Source: Catonia carolina (taxonomy: Eukaryota; Arthropoda; Insecta; Hemiptera; Achilidae). From it: a stretch of DNA of 64,000 bases. A program made the translations under genes and the position numbers. The stretch covers positions 5,610,038 through 5,674,037 of the forward strand of contig JAQMRL010000021.1 of assembly GCA_035578175.1 (NCBI GenBank), read 5' to 3'. Below, one piece after another: positions 45,837-58,012 of this stretch (position 1 is its first letter; each line of letters opens with the position of its first letter). The notes under the pieces were generated by a model that was given only the letters and a program-made list of their open reading frames with translations, did not search any database and had not been told where the DNA came from.

Positions 45837-46370
45837 AAACAACGGACATCAATAAAAAAACCATAGTTTAAGAATTTTGATAATCTCTATCGTTAAAAAA
45901 GAATATATAGGCTAAATTTAACTAAACAATTTATAAATAAGGAGGCATGAAAATATAATGGAAAAATCTCCCAAAAAATAAAGAAAAAATATAAACCAAT
46001 AACTTTCAAAAATAAAAAAATTGAACAATTTTTTTAATGACGTTTAAAGAGTACAATAAATTGAAGTGTTGTTAGAGGTGATATTATAAAAATAAAGTAC
46101 GGTTCATTACATGAAATAATATCGGACACTTTCATTAGTTTAAGATAGAAAAATTTGTATAACGGTTTCATTGACAGCAACCTTACTGATTATTTCTTAA
46201 AAATAATATACTATTACAAAATGTGTTTGATACATAAATAAGGTATCAAAAATCAATATTGAACTAGTCGTCCACTTGTTTATTCTAACTAGATTAAATG
46301 GTACACCATGATTTTTCAACCATTTATACATACTACAATTGTATATACTTAACTAGGTCTATACCCATAA
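45837..46370. other. Unassigned AT-rich sequence
   Basis: No frame longer than background. TATAGGCTA at 45906-45914 is the only notable motif. Confidence 0.35.
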
Positions 46371-46437
46371 TAGGCAAGTGGAGTGTTAAATTATTTTTGC
46401 ACTTGATCTGCTAGTTCCAGGGCAAAAAAAATAGTTA
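46371..46437 (+). mobile_element. SINE1 5' fragment
   Basis: TACCCATAATAGGCAAGTGG to AAAAATAGTT corresponds to the first 65 bp of SINE1; it is cut by MITE D. Confidence 0.65.
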
Positions 46438-46577
46438 AAGTCCAGCCTTTCTTAGTTTGCTCCTACTGTCATAAAATAATGACGTCTCTGACCATGCGCA
46501 TTATTTAAAATGTGTACACGATGAATAAAAAGTAACAACAAAATACTTTCAAAAGTTTTAAAAACAAATTACTTTTA
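46438..46577 (+). mobile_element. MITE D, left end
   Basis: AAGTCCAGCC, TTAGTTTGCTCCTACTGTC and GACCATGCGCATTATTT match 4950-5130. It is interrupted after ACTTTTAAAAGT by a LINE; no right terminus was recognised downstream. Confidence 0.7.
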
Positions 46578-46856
46578 AAAGTCTTCTTCTTCTTCTTTTT
46601 ACTATCAAGGATCGTTCCGAACTCACAAACCATCCTGTACGTCTACACAAACACCGTACATCTCGACTACTGCCATCTTCTTCGAGGTCTTCCCACCTCC
46701 CTTCTTCCAACTGGAACATATTCCGTCACTTTTAGAGGTATTCTCTCCTCTGGCATCCGTTTCAAATGTTGCCGCCATTGATTCCGGTACTCCTCCACTT
46801 TTTCCTTCAAGCTAAATACACCAAACTCGGATCTAATTTCCTCGTTATGTATTAGA
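46573..46856 (-). pseudogene. LINE C-terminus with (GAA)n tail
   Basis: Minus-strand: IHNEEIRSEFGVFSLKEKVE, YRNQWRQHLKRMPEERIPLK, VTEYVPVGRREVGRPRRRWQ then a stop, with a (GAA)n tail. The GRREVGRPRRRW ending is typical of LINE C-termini. ACTTTTAAAAGT at both sides (46561-46572 and 46858-46869) is a 12-bp target duplication, so this 280-bp piece is a complete, severely 5'-truncated insertion. Confidence 0.85.
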
Positions 46857-46869
46857 TACTTTTAAAAGT

Positions 46870-47250
46870 GTTGTTGTTTAGGTCAACAGCCAAAAGGCTG
46901 GTTTGAACCTCTAGAGGTTTTACTAAGTAAAACGAGGAGTGAGGTGGTTTACCATTGCCTTCCTCACTGAGTGTAAAAGTACGCTTATCAGCATGCCGGG
47001 CCCTCTCTTAAAAGCACATATTTTCCACTCTGTAAATGACACCTTCACTTCATTCACCACAGGGTCTGGCTGTATAATGAAATTCATTACTTTCAGAGGA
47101 GATAACTCTGATTAGTGTCACAGTACACCTCTACCTCTTCTGTTCTTAAATGATTCAGTCATTTAATTGGCTGACGATGTGATAAGAAACAGAACTATTT
47201 ATTTTAGCCCTGCAATGAACAGATTGAGTGTAAATAATTTGACACTCCAC
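46870..47250 (-). mobile_element. SINE1 copy, 5' end truncated
   Basis: From GTTGTTGTTTAGGTCAACAG to GACACTCCAC on this strand; the last 20 bp of the 5' end are replaced by MITE F sequence (TCCATTTTTTGCATTTG). Confidence 0.82.
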
Positions 47251-47562
47251 TCCATTTTTTGCATTTGACACTGGTTTTCTCAAAAACTATTTAACTTACA
47301 GTTCTGAGACCTGTTTTATTCAATTTATCAGATCAAAAACCATAAGAAACGATTGAATTCGCCCCTTAATCTACCTTACCAGAATTTCAGGAAGACCTCA
47401 TTTCACCTGGTGAGCTGAAATCCGAGCGAAATCTTTCGCTAGCCGTAACTCGGTAACGAAGCATTTCCGGACCCATGTTTATATGAACTTTTTTCATTAT
47501 TTTTACATGTACAATGAGCTCCCAAAGTTTCTCCATATCTTCGTGAATCACCCTGTATAATC
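47251..47562. mobile_element. MITE F right arm
   Basis: Matches 34360-34668 from ATTTTTTGCATTTGACACTG to GAATCACCCTGTA; the last 60 bp are diverged (TCTCCATATCTTCGTG). The left arm is missing. Confidence 0.78.
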
Positions 47563-47727
47563 AATGTGTTCAGTACGAGATGCAAGACACAAATGAACTA
47601 CTGCGGCTCTATTACGCATGCGTGCATAATGTCAAGCTGATACATTCGTACAGTCTGAAAACACTGGCAAACGTTCTGATTGGTTTAAACGCGTGTAAGA
47701 GCAGAGTTCATCAACCTTTAAAAGTAT
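47563..47727. other. Unassigned sequence
   Basis: Less AT-rich stretch (TACTGCGGCTCTATTACGCA). It could be the missing interior or right part of MITE D, but I cannot show that. Confidence 0.3.
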
Positions 47728-47778
47728 TATAGAGGCTCAAACCACCCTTTCGGCTGATTACCTGAAAAACAACATACG
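47728..47778 (+). mobile_element. SINE1 3' tail fragment
   Basis: GAGGCTCAAACCACCCTTTC then GGCTGATTACCTGAAAAACA: the terminal hairpin region and start of the tail only. Confidence 0.6.
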
Positions 47779-48027
47779 GTAAGAAATCATCTCCGGGGAA
47801 ATAGCGATTTAACTTTTAATCACCCTGTATTTATCTGATAAAAACGTTTTTGTAGCTACATTCCAAAAATGGTTAAACCAGATAGTTAATAAATCTTCAA
47901 GAGTATTGTAGATAATTCAGGGCTAAAATAAATTTTTTAGTGGCGTTTCCTTGAACATGTTTATGCACATATATATAAGCGAAAAACATAAATTTTTTTT
48001 ATGGGAAGAGGAAACAAAGACAAAAAA
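47779..48027. other. Unassigned sequence
   Basis: Includes TTTTAATCACCCTGTATTTA near 47814, probably another decayed CAGGGTGATTC terminus. Otherwise AT-rich. Confidence 0.4.
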
Positions 48028-48890
48028 TCTGGTGTGAAACACACACAACGTTCTCTTGCCAATGCAAATAATGACCAATATAACCTAAAATTAGTAAAAA
48101 AACATTAGAAATAAACTAACCTCAAAAAACATAACCTTATTTTAATCATAAGTGAAAAACGAAAAATGAAAATCTACCTCAGTTTGGCTTTAAAAAATGG
48201 AAAATCACTCTTTCACCCTAAACTAGGCTCTGTAGAGAAAAATGTTCTAAATAAAAGTTGTAGATCTTTTAATTTCTTAAAAATTTGACTATGTATACTT
48301 TTGTCGTAAAATTCATACTAAGGCCGAAATCTTAAAAAAATCGATTTTTCACACGTTTTCGTGAGAAAAAACAGAAAATCGCTAATTACCGCTAAACTAA
48401 GCGTTATACAAGAAAATGTTTAATGTAAAAGTTGTAGGATTTTAAATTCTCTACATTTTTTATTACATAAATTTTTGCGCTAAAATGCATATTAAAGCCG
48501 TAATCTTAAAAAAACAATTTTTTACGTGAAAACAGCCTCACCAAGAATTTCAGCAAGGATGGCGCCTACCCTATCTTATAGAGAATAAAACTTTTAGTAA
48601 ACCGGGCGATTTTAATAAAAATCGTAGGACTAGTTTTTGAGTAAATCGCAAAAAAGTGAAAAATTACACGAATAAACTACTACTTCCGATTGACCGAATT
48701 TGATGAAAATGTTCGTGTCGGGTCCGGTAGGCGTATGTAACTTAAGTCACAAGTTTCAAGTTTGTACGATGTTCCGTTCTAGAGATAATTTGTATGAACA
48801 CACACAGACCAATCGCTAAAAACATGTTTTTTGGGTTCAGGGGGTCTGAAAACGTGTATATTCCTTATATTCATATAGGCAAGAGAAAGT
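48028..48890 (+). mobile_element. H-element copy 26, deletion near right end
   Basis: Both termini present. About 65 bp are deleted between AAAACGTGTA and TTCCTTATATTC. CA tract reduced to about 4 dinucleotides (48795-48804). Confidence 0.85.
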
Positions 48891-49262
48891 TAAAAATTAT
48901 TTTTAAAATTTATTAATTTCCCATATTATTACAGTACAAATATTTAAGTCCCACTTGACATATAGCTTAGTCTATTGTTAAGATAAGTGAATACAGTTTT
49001 ATGTTTATTTCTATTCAATAAACGACACAAGCTTTCTTTTAACTACCATAAGGAAATAATTAAGTTCACTGAAGCGTATTAAACAAATACTTAACTCGTA
49101 ACACGATAAAATTAAGTATAAATAAGTATTCATAGCTGTTTATAATTATTCTAAGTATCTATGGTAAGATACAGAATTAATAAGATTACTAAAGTACCTA
49201 AAATGAAAGATAAAGTCTGTGTTTGGAACCCCATACCTCACTAATTAAGAAACATAAAAAAA
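48891..49262. other. Unassigned AT-rich sequence
   Basis: No repeat match within the window and no coding signal. Confidence 0.35.
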
Positions 49263-49751
49263 TCTGGTATGAAACACTCACACAACTTTCTCTTGCCAAT
49301 GCAAATAATTAACAATATGACGTTAGTAATAACATTATTATTATTATAACATTAGGAATAAAACATTAGAATGAAACAAAAAAACAACCTTATTTTAATC
49401 ATGAGTGAAAGACTCAAAATGAAAATCGACCTCAGTTTAGCTTAAAAATACGGAAAACTAGGCTTACGTAAAAACAGCCTCACCATGAATTTCAGCTAAC
49501 ATGACGCGTACCCTATCTTGTAGAGCATTAAAAATTTACTAAATGGGGCGATTTTTAAAAAAAATTCGTAGGAGCCGTTTTTGAGAAAATCGCAAAAAAG
49601 TGAAAAATGGCACCAATAAATTACTACTACCGGTTGACCGATTTTGATGAAAATGTTCGTGTCGGGCCTGGTAGTGGTATGTAACTTAAGTTTCAAGTTT
49701 CAAGTTCGTACGATTTTCCGTTCTTGAGTTGTTCTGTTCATACACAGACAC

Positions 49752-49840
<89 letters not shown>

Positions 49841-49846
49841 TCTCCC

Positions 49847-49879
<33 letters not shown>

Positions 49880-50076
49880 GCACACGCACTCACACGCGTT
49901 CACACACACACACACACTCACACGCGCGCGCGCGCACACACACACACACACATATACGCAGACCAATCGCTAAAAACAAGTTTTTTGGGTTCAGGGGGTC
50001 TGAAAACATATAGATCCGGTGAAAACTCGATTTCTTAAAATCGCGACATGAAAACAATACTTTCCTTCCTATATAC
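49263..50076 (+). mobile_element. H-element copy 27, internal deletion, (CT)n expansion
   Basis: Left end present. A deletion removes about 330 bp between AAAATACGGAAAACTAGGC and TTACGTAAAAACAGCC. The microsatellite has become (CT)n (49755-49867) followed by CA/CG (49868-49955). The right terminal stem is cut at CCTATATA by a MITE F tip. Confidence 0.83.
49755..49867. repeat. (CT)n microsatellite
   Basis: About 113 bp, mostly TC dinucleotides, inside H copy 27. The overlapping Leu-Ser and Arg-Glu frames (66-104 codons) are artefacts. Confidence 0.95.
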
Positions 50077-50149
50077 AGGGTGATTCATGAAGTTCTCCCC
50101 CCACTTCTACAGCACATTGTACTAGTAAAAATAATGAAAAAATGTTATA
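50077..50149 (+). mobile_element. MITE F left tip
   Basis: CAGGGTGATTCATGAAG to AATGAAAAAATGTTATATA equals the first 75 bp of MITE F (33656-33730). It lies exactly between two H right ends in opposite orientation. Confidence 0.82.
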
Positions 50150-50822
50150 TATAAGAAGGAAAGTATTGTTTTCATGTCGATTTTAACAAATACACTCTTC
50201 ACCCGAATATACACCTAAACAGACCCCCTCACACCCACACAACAACATGTTTTTAACTATTGGTCTATGTGTCTGTGTGTGTGTATACGAAATATCTCAA
50301 AAACAGAACATCGTACAAACTTGAAACTTGAAACTTAAGTTACATACCACTACCGGACCCGAAATTAACATTTTCATTAAAATCGGTCCACCGGAAATAG
50401 TAGTTTATTCGTGTAATTTTTCACTTTTTTGTGATTTTCTCAAAAACTGATCCTACGATTTTTTTAAAAATCGCCTGGTTTACTCAATTTTTTATTCTCT
50501 ATGAGATAGGGTAGGCGCCATGTTTGCTGAAATTCTTAGCGAGGCTAAGTAAAAAAGTTGTTTTTTTAAGATTATGGCTTTAATATGCATTTTAGCGCAA
50601 AAATGTACATGGTAATAAAATTTGTAGGAAATTTAAAATCCTACAACTTTTATTTCAAATGTTTTTATTGTATAACGCTTAGTTTAGCGGTAATTATCGA
50701 TTTTACTTTTTTTCTCACGAAAACGAGTAAAAAATCGATTTTTTAAAGATCTTAGCCTTAAGTATGCTTTTTACGACAAAAGTGTATATAATAAAAATTT
50801 ATGGGAAATTAAAAGATCTTCC
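50150..50822 (-). mobile_element. H-element copy 28, left third missing
   Basis: Minus-strand copy of the copy-16 subtype (ACACTCTTCACCCGAATATA). Right terminus clipped to GAAGGAAAGTATT. Ends at TTAAAAGATCT, where LINE sequence begins. Confidence 0.8.
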
Positions 50823-50827
50823 TACTT

Positions 50828-51235
50828 TTTCCACATGTTAAGAATGCCGAATGATAGAATATTGAAACAACTGATCCTCTGGAACTTGAACAAGGAGATT
50901 ACAGGAAGATACATCGAAGAGGATCTCAATGAAATTGGACCGACGATTGAAAACGCGTTTGACGAGAAAAAAATAAATTGTACTCTCAAATTACATTGAT
51001 TTTATTTGGGAAAAGCAGAAAGACACACTGTGGAGGTTACAGATGTGATACGGAAACAAAGTTCGGACCGTCTCAAGAAATACTAGAAAAACCATAAGGC
51101 TAGACCAATATGTCATCATAAGAACACTAGAAATTTATTGACTTAATTGTCCAATGTGGCCTCAAAAAAAAAAGATATTTCCTTATTTTTCTACAATACA
51201 TAATTTGAACACAACAGCAGTTTTTTTTAAAAAAA
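50828..51235 (+). pseudogene. LINE C-terminus and 3' UTR
   Basis: Reading frame HMLRMPNDRILKQLILWNLN, then ITGRYIEEDLNEIGPTIENA, resembles HLMRFRDIENETYKLI and the acidic-rich end of the LINE at 512-1410. A 3' UTR follows; 51051-51235 is repeated at 51971-52145 beyond H copy 29. Confidence 0.65.
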
Positions 51236-51960
51236 TCTGGTGTGAAACACTCACATAACTTTCTCTTGCCAATGCAAATAATTAATAATAAACCTAACAT
51301 TAGTAATAATACATTAGAAATAAACAAAAAACTAACCTCAATAAACATAACCTAATTTTAATCATGAGTGAAAGACGGAAAATGAAAATAAACTTCATTT
51401 TGGCTTAAAAGTAACGAAAAATCACTCTTTCACGCTAAACTAGGCTCTGTAGAGAAAAATGTTCTAAATAAAAGGTGTAGATCTTTTAATTTCCTATAAA
51501 TTTGATTACACACTTTTGTTGTTTAATGCATACTAAGGTCAAAATCTTTAAAAAAATCAATCTTCCACATGTTTTCGTGAGAAAAAAACAGAAATTCGCT
51601 ATATACCGCTAAACTAAGCGTTATACAAAAAACTTAGAAATAAAAGTTGTAGGATTTTAAATTATCTACAACTTTTATTATATAAATTTTTCCGCTAAAA
51701 TGCATATTAAAGCCGTAATCTTAAGAAAACAATTATTTTACGTAAAAACAGCCTCACCAAGAATTTCAGTAAACATGGCGCCTACCCTATCTTGTAGAGC
51801 ATAAACAATTTAGTAAACCAGGCGACTTTTTAAAAAAATCGTAGGACCAGTTTTTAAGAAAATTGCAAAACAGTGAAAAATTACACGAATAAACTACTAC
51901 TTTCAGTTGACCGATTTTAATGAAAATGTTCGTGTCGGATCCGGTAGTGGTATGTAACGT
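51236..51960 (+). mobile_element. H-element copy 29, right end missing
   Basis: Left end and body to GGTAGTGGTATGTAACG; no CA tract or terminal stem-loop. It then joins a second copy of the upstream LINE 3' UTR. Confidence 0.85.
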
Positions 51961-51970
51961 AACAAAGTAA

Positions 51971-52145
51971 CGGAAACAAAGATCGGACCGTCTTAAGAAA
52001 TACTAGAAAAACCATAAGGCTAGACCAATACGTCATCATAAGAACACTAGAAATTTATTGACTTAATTGTCCAATGTGGCCTCAAAAAACGATATTTCCT
52101 TATTTTTCTACAATACATAATTTGAACACAACAGCTTTTTTTAAA
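51971..52145. repeat. Second copy of LINE 3' flank
   Basis: CGGAAACAAAGATCGGACCG through TTTGAACACAACAGC duplicates 51051-51225 at near identity. Here the poly-A site that took the H-element is uninterrupted. Confidence 0.85.
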
Positions 52146-53077
52146 AAAAAAACAATAAATTTATAATAATTTATATTAAACGAGTTTAAGGAAATTTACG
52201 TGCCAAATACCATATCTTACGATTTACCTTGTTTAAAAATTAAACCTACACGAATTTTCGTTTGTTATGTACGATGGTTTCATTATATGTTCAAAAACTA
52301 ATTTAAGGGAATCCCCAATTTTTTTTAAGAAGGAAAATTATTTTCACACGCAAAAATCATTTGTCATTTAACCCGAGGTGCTGCGTGTGTCTTATGTTTT
52401 TCGTGTTGATACTTAAACCTACATATAACTGCTAATTACTAAAATTAAACATAAGAACTAGAAAACTCTTCCTACGTTAATACCAAACTAATACTATTTT
52501 AATAGTAGATTAATTTTGGTAAAACCCAATATTAAATAATCAATTTTTTAAAAAAAACCTTTATAATGATTTATGAAATTATTAAAAAGTAGATTTATTT
52601 ACCTCAATAAAAACTTTCATGTAATTTATTTAGTATTTAATTATATATGATTTTAAACACAATATGCAAAAATCCCAAATCTGAGAAAATTACAACTTTC
52701 TCTATGTGCGTGATATAGATTTTTATAATCTATTTGCTAAAAAATATGACATGTATTTTCTAAAGTTGTTTTTACGCATTTCTAAATGACCAACTTTTAT
52801 TAGTTTGTTATAACCTTAAGCAATCAGGTTTTCTAAATAACGTCATCAATACAGTTATGATAATTGTATTGTAATTTATAAATGTTGTGTTATTTTCGAA
52901 TTTAGGAATTATAAAATACCGGTTGAATATCGTGCGTATTTCTTTGGTTTGGTTTTATAACGTATGATTTACTAAAACAGATTTATTTTAAAACTAATGA
53001 TTAAATTTTCTCTAAATATTTTCACCTACCATTGCAAAAACAATCCACAAATAACGTGAATAAATTTTTTAAAAAAA
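52146..53077. other. Unassigned AT-rich sequence
   Basis: Over 900 bp with no repeat match inside the window, no frame with motifs and no obvious structure. The largest stretch not explained by mobile elements. Confidence 0.4.
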
Positions 53078-54022
53078 TCGTGTGTGAAACACTCACACAA
53101 CTTTCTCTTGCCAATGCAAATAATGGCCAATATAACCTAACATTAATAATAAACAAAAAAGTAAACTCAAAAAACATAACCTTACTTTAATCATGAGTGA
53201 AAAACGGAAAATGAAAATCGATTAGTTTGGCTTAAAAATACGGAAAATCACTCTTCCACGTTGAACTAGGCTCTGTAGGGAAAAATTCTTTAAATAAAAG
53301 TTGTAGATCTTTTAATTTTCTATAAATTTTATTATATAAACTTTTGTCGTAAAATGCATACTAAGGCCGAAATATTAAAAAAAATCGATTTTTCACACGT
53401 TTTCGTGTGAAAAAACAGAAAATCGCTAATTACTGGTAAACTAAGGGTTATACAAAAAATGTTTGAAACAGAAGTTGTAGGTTTTTTAAATTCTCTACAA
53501 CTTTTATTATATAAGTTTTTGCGCTAAAATTTATATTAAAGCCGTAATCTTAAAAAAACTATTACTTAACGTGAAAACAGCCTCACCGAGAATTTCAGCA
53601 AACATAGCGTCAACCCTATCTTGTAGAGAATAAAAAATTGAGTAAACCAGGCGATTTTAAAAAAAATCGTAGGACCAGTTCTTGAGAAAATCGCAAAAAA
53701 GTGAAAAAATTATACGAATAAACTACTACTTCCGGTTGACCGATTTTGATGAAAATGTTCGTGTCGGGTCCGGTAGTGGTATGTAACTTAAGTTTCAAGT
53801 TTGATGTTCGTACGATGTTCCGTTCTTGAGATATTTTGTTCACACACACACACACGCGCGCGCGCGCGCGCACGCACACACACACAGACCAATCGCTAAA
53901 AACATGTTTTTTTGGGTTCAGAGGGTCTGAAAACGTATAGATCCGGTGAACAACTCTATTTCTAAAAATAAACATGAAAACAATACTTTCCTTCCTATAT
54001 ATTCATATAGGCAAGAGAAAGT
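53078..54022 (+). mobile_element. H-element copy 30, full length
   Basis: Left end altered to TCGTGTGTGAAACACTC. Tract at 53840-53885 mixes CA and CG. Confidence 0.86.
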
Positions 54023-54440
54023 AAAAAATTATATATGTAATTTTTATTTCACGTTTCTAATGTCACGTGCTTTCTATTATTAAAGTGTGTAACGTATTGT
54101 GACAATATCGAAAAGGAATGTGGTTCGAGAGACTTCTAGAAGTTCATAAAGTGTTAAATAGTAAATAATAGAGTGACAAAGTAACAATACAGTTAGTTTA
54201 AAGTGAAAAAAAAAAAAATTTGAACCAGGAACCTTCGCCTCCGAAAATCAGCTGTTAAACCAGGGCCGTTGAATAAGGGAAATCCCTTATTTCACACCAG
54301 ATTTTTTCCCTGTAAAAGATTCATTAAATTCAATGCACTAAAATTTCTACATTCTTTGAAAATCCACGTTTCGGAACCCGTGCAAATTTGCATACTAATT
54401 TTTAAACTAATCATAAACGGAAAATTGTCCATTTGCACAT
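54023..54440. other. Spacer with SINE-T and H scraps
   Basis: AACCAGGAACCTTCGCCTCC with AATCAGCTGTTAAACCAG (54224-54261) is a minus-strand SINE-T head scrap. TTTCACACCAGATTTTTT at 54290-54307 is an H left tip. The rest is unassigned. Confidence 0.5.
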
Positions 54441-54682
54441 TACAGCTGATTTTCAGACGAATGTTCAGTAACTCAAATCCTAATTAATACTAGACAATGG
54501 TTATTGGTGTACTTTCATGGTTGGTTCAATTAACTATACTCTTTCAGGAATGGTCGGCCTGGGTCTGTGCAAGGCTACAACTCATTTACACGTCATACAA
54601 TATCATTCACATCTGATTGGGTCATCAGTTTGCTTATTGTTCTGAATTAAACAGATTGCAACGTACACATATTAGGGATAAA
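54441..54682 (+). mobile_element. SINE-T copy, diverged, plus strand
   Basis: TTACAGCTGATTTTCAGACG, then ACTAGACAATGG, CACGTCATACAATATCATTC and TTGCAACGTACACATATTAG follow the SINE-T order, with the tRNA head reduced and box B mutated (ACTCAAATCC). Confidence 0.75.
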
Positions 54683-54731
54683 AACAATATTTGCACATTG
54701 TGTAAATGCATATAGGCTGGAATATTTTTTT

Positions 54732-56089
54732 ACTTTCTCTTGCCTATATGAATATATAGGAAGGAAAGTATTGTTTTCATGTCGATTTTTCGAAATCGAG
54801 TTTTCACCGGATCTATACGTTTTCAGACCCCCTGAACCCAAAAAACATGTTTTTAGCGATTGGTCTGTGTGTGTATGTGTGTGTGTCTGTGTGTGAACAG
54901 AATATCTCAAGAACGGAACGTCGTACGAACTTGAAACTTGAAACTTAAGTTACATACCACTACCGGACGCGACACGAACATTTTCATCAAAATCGGTCAA
55001 CCGGAAGTAGCAGTTTATTCGTATAATTTTTCAGTTTTTTGCGATTTTCTCAAAAACTGGTACTACGATTTTTTTTAAATCGCCTATTTTACTCAATTTT
55101 TTATTCTCTACAAGATAGGGTAGGCGCCATGTTTGCTGAAATTCTCGGTGAGACTGTTTTCACGTAAAAAACGTTGTTTTTTTAGGATTACGGCTTTAAT
55201 ATAAATTTTAGCGCAAAAACTTATATAATAAAAGTTGTAGAGAATTTAAAAACCTACAACTTCTGTTTCAAACATTTTTTTGTATGACGCTTAGTTTAGC
55301 AGTAATTAGCAATTTTCTGATTTTTTTCTCACGAAAACGTGTGAAAAATCGATTTTTTAAAGATTTTGGCCTTAGTATGCATTTTACGACAAAAGTGTAT
55401 ATAACCAAATTTATAGGAAATTTAAAGATCTACAACTTTTATTTAACGTATTTTTCTCTACAGAGCCTAGTTTAGCGTGAAATAGTGATTTTCCGTATTT
55501 TTAAGCCAGACTGAGGTTGATTTTTATTTTGAGTGTTTCACTCATGATTAAAATAAGGTTATGTTTATTGAGGTTAGTTTTTTGTTTATTTCTAATATTT
55601 TATTGTTGTTGTTGTTGTTGTTTAGGTCATCAGCCAAAAGGCTGGTTTGAACCTGTAGAGGTTTTACTAAGTAAAACGAGGAGTGAGGTGGTTTACCATT
55701 GCCTTCCTAACTGAGTGATAAAAGTATGCTTATCAGCATGCCGGGCCCTCTGAAAAGCACATATTTTCCACTCTGCAAATGACACCTTCACTTCATTCAC
55801 CACAGGGTCTGGCTTATAATGAAATTCATTACTTTCAGAGGAGATAACTCTGATTAGTGTCTTTTACACCTCTACCTCTTCTGTTCTTAAATGATTCAGT
55901 CATTTAATTGGCTGACCATGTGATAAGAAACTGAACAATTTATTTTAGCCCTGCAACGAACAGATTGAGTGCAAATAATCTGACACTCCACCTGTTTATT
56001 ATGGGCATAATATTTTATTACTAATGTTAAATTATATTGTAAATTATTTGCATTGGCAAGAGAAAGTTGTGTGAGTGTTTCACACCAGA
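54732..56089 (-). mobile_element. H-element copy 31, full length, split by SINE1
   Basis: Minus-strand copy of the GTCGCGTCC type (GGACGCGACACG on this strand). SINE1 at 55605-56007 sits in its left portion and duplicated TAATATTTTATT. Confidence 0.88.
55605..56007 (-). mobile_element. SINE1 copy with exact target duplication
   Basis: Full-length SINE1, (CAA)n tail of five units. TAATATTTTATT at 55593-55604 and 56008-56019. The interrupted H-element gives the empty-site sequence independently, so the limits are exact. Terminal hairpin CAGCCAAAAGGCTG intact. Confidence 0.95.
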
Positions 56090-56316
56090 TTTTTTTATAA
56101 AGATTCACAATGTAGCCTAATTACAAAGGAAAAACTACAATAGTTAATTTTATAACGTGTAATATTTTATAAAAAGTGGATGCGATGAACAATTGCGTTA
56201 TACTTACATAACTCATATAAATACACTAATTAAATCATGATTCCGCATCAGTTCCTTCCAAGTTGTATTTAGAAAAACCGGGATTTTCTATTAATTAATT
56301 CGACTAAAATATATAT
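56090..56316. other. Unassigned AT-rich sequence
   Basis: Nothing recognised; contains TGTAGCCTAATT near 56111. Confidence 0.3.
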
Positions 56317-56384
56317 ATAGGGTGATTCTAAATTATGGAAAAATTACTTAGTACATGATTCTAGAACGAAAAATAAGAAAACAA

Positions 56385-57700
56385 TCTGGTGTGAAACACT
56401 CACACAATTTTCTCTTGCCAATGCAAATAATTAACAATATAACCTAACATTCTGCCCATAACAGACAGGTGGAGTGTCAACGCACTCTGATATGTGCGTT
56501 GCAGGGCTAAAATAAATAGTTCTGTTTCTTATCACATGGTCACCCAATTAAATGACTGAATCATTTGAGAAGAGAAGAGGTAGAGGTGTACTGTGACACT
56601 AGTCAGAGTTATCTCCTCTGAAAGTAATGAATTTCATTATACAGTTGGACCCTGTGGTGAATAAAGTGAAGGTGTCATTTGCAGAGTGGAAAATATGTGC
56701 TTTTCAGAGGGCCCGGCATGCTGATAAGCGTACTTTTTCACTCAGTGAGTTGTGGCAATGGTAAACCACCTCACTCCTCGTTTTACTTAGTAAAACCTCT
56801 ACAGGAACAAACCAGCCTACAGGCTGATCACCTAAACAACAACCTAACATTAGAAATAAACAAAAAAACTAACCTCAATAAACATAACCTTATTTTAATC
56901 ATGAGCGAAAAACACAAAAGGAAAATCAACCTCAGTGTGGCTTAAAAATACGGAAAATCGCTCTTTCACGCTAAACTAGGCACTGTACAAAAAAATGTTA
57001 ACAATAAAATTTGTAGATCTTTTAATTTACTATAAATTTTATTCTATACACTTTTGTCGTAAAATGCATACTAAGACTGAAATCTTAAGAAAAAAATCGA
57101 TTTTTCACACGTTTCCGTGAGAAAAAAAAAACAGAAAATTGCTAATTACCGCTAAACTAAGCGTTATACAAAATATGTTTGAAATAAAACCTGTAGAATT
57201 TTAAATTCTCTACAACTTTAATTATATACATTTTTGCGGTAATATGCGTAATAAAGCCGCAATCATAAAAAAAAAACAATTCTTTTACGTGAAACCAGCC
57301 TCACCAAGAATTTCAGCAAACATGGCGCTTATCTTATCTTGTAGAGCATAAAAATTAAGTAAATGAGGCGATTTTTAAAAAAATTGTAGGACCAGTTTTT
57401 GAGAAAATCGCAAAACAGAGAAAAATTACACGAATAAGCTATTACTTCCGGTTGACCGATGTTGATGAAAACGTTCGTGTCGGGTCCGGTAGTGGTATGT
57501 AACTTAAGGTTTAAGTTTCAAGTTCGTACGATGTTCCGTTCATGAGATATTTTGTATACACACACAGACCAATCGCTAAAAACATCTTTTTTGGGTTCAG
57601 GGGGTCTGAAAACGTGTAGATCCGGTGAAGAGTATATTTGTTAAAATCGACATGAAAACAATACTTTCCTTCCTATACATTCATATAGGCAAGAGAAAGG
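56385..57700 (+). mobile_element. H-element copy 32, full length, split by SINE1
   Basis: Complete copy with SINE1 at 56452-56841 inserted about 60 bp from its left end. CA tract minimal (57555-57566). Right end GAGAAAGG. Confidence 0.87.
56452..56841 (+). mobile_element. SINE1 copy with target duplication
   Basis: Plus-strand SINE1 from CTGCCCATAACAGACAGGTG to CACCTAAACAAC; ACCTAACATT at 56442-56451 and 56842-56851 is the duplication. The terminal hairpin is mutated (CAGCCTACAGGCTG) but still pairs. Confidence 0.92.
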
Positions 57701-58012
57701 AAAAAGTTCATTAACAAATATATGTATGAAAAAGCTTCCGAGTTACAGCTAGCGAAAAATTTCGCCCCGATTTCAGTTCCCCTGGTGAAATACAGTGATA
57801 CCGAATTTTTTGGGAGCTACTTTTTTCGACATATATGGTGGACTTATATGGAAAATCACCTAAAATTCGAATAAAACTAGTCTGGAAACTGCAGTGTTAG
57901 CAGTTTTTGAGGTAATGGATGTAATATGCAAAAAAATCTTAGTTGAAAAACACACTCTTCTAAGTTTGATGCTCAATAACTTTGTTAAATGACCAGTGAA
58001 CAAATTATTTTT

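Noticed and set aside
49700..50038. Leu-Ser and Arg-Glu repeat frames
   Set aside because: Translation of (CT)n/(GA)n; also at 61790-62055.
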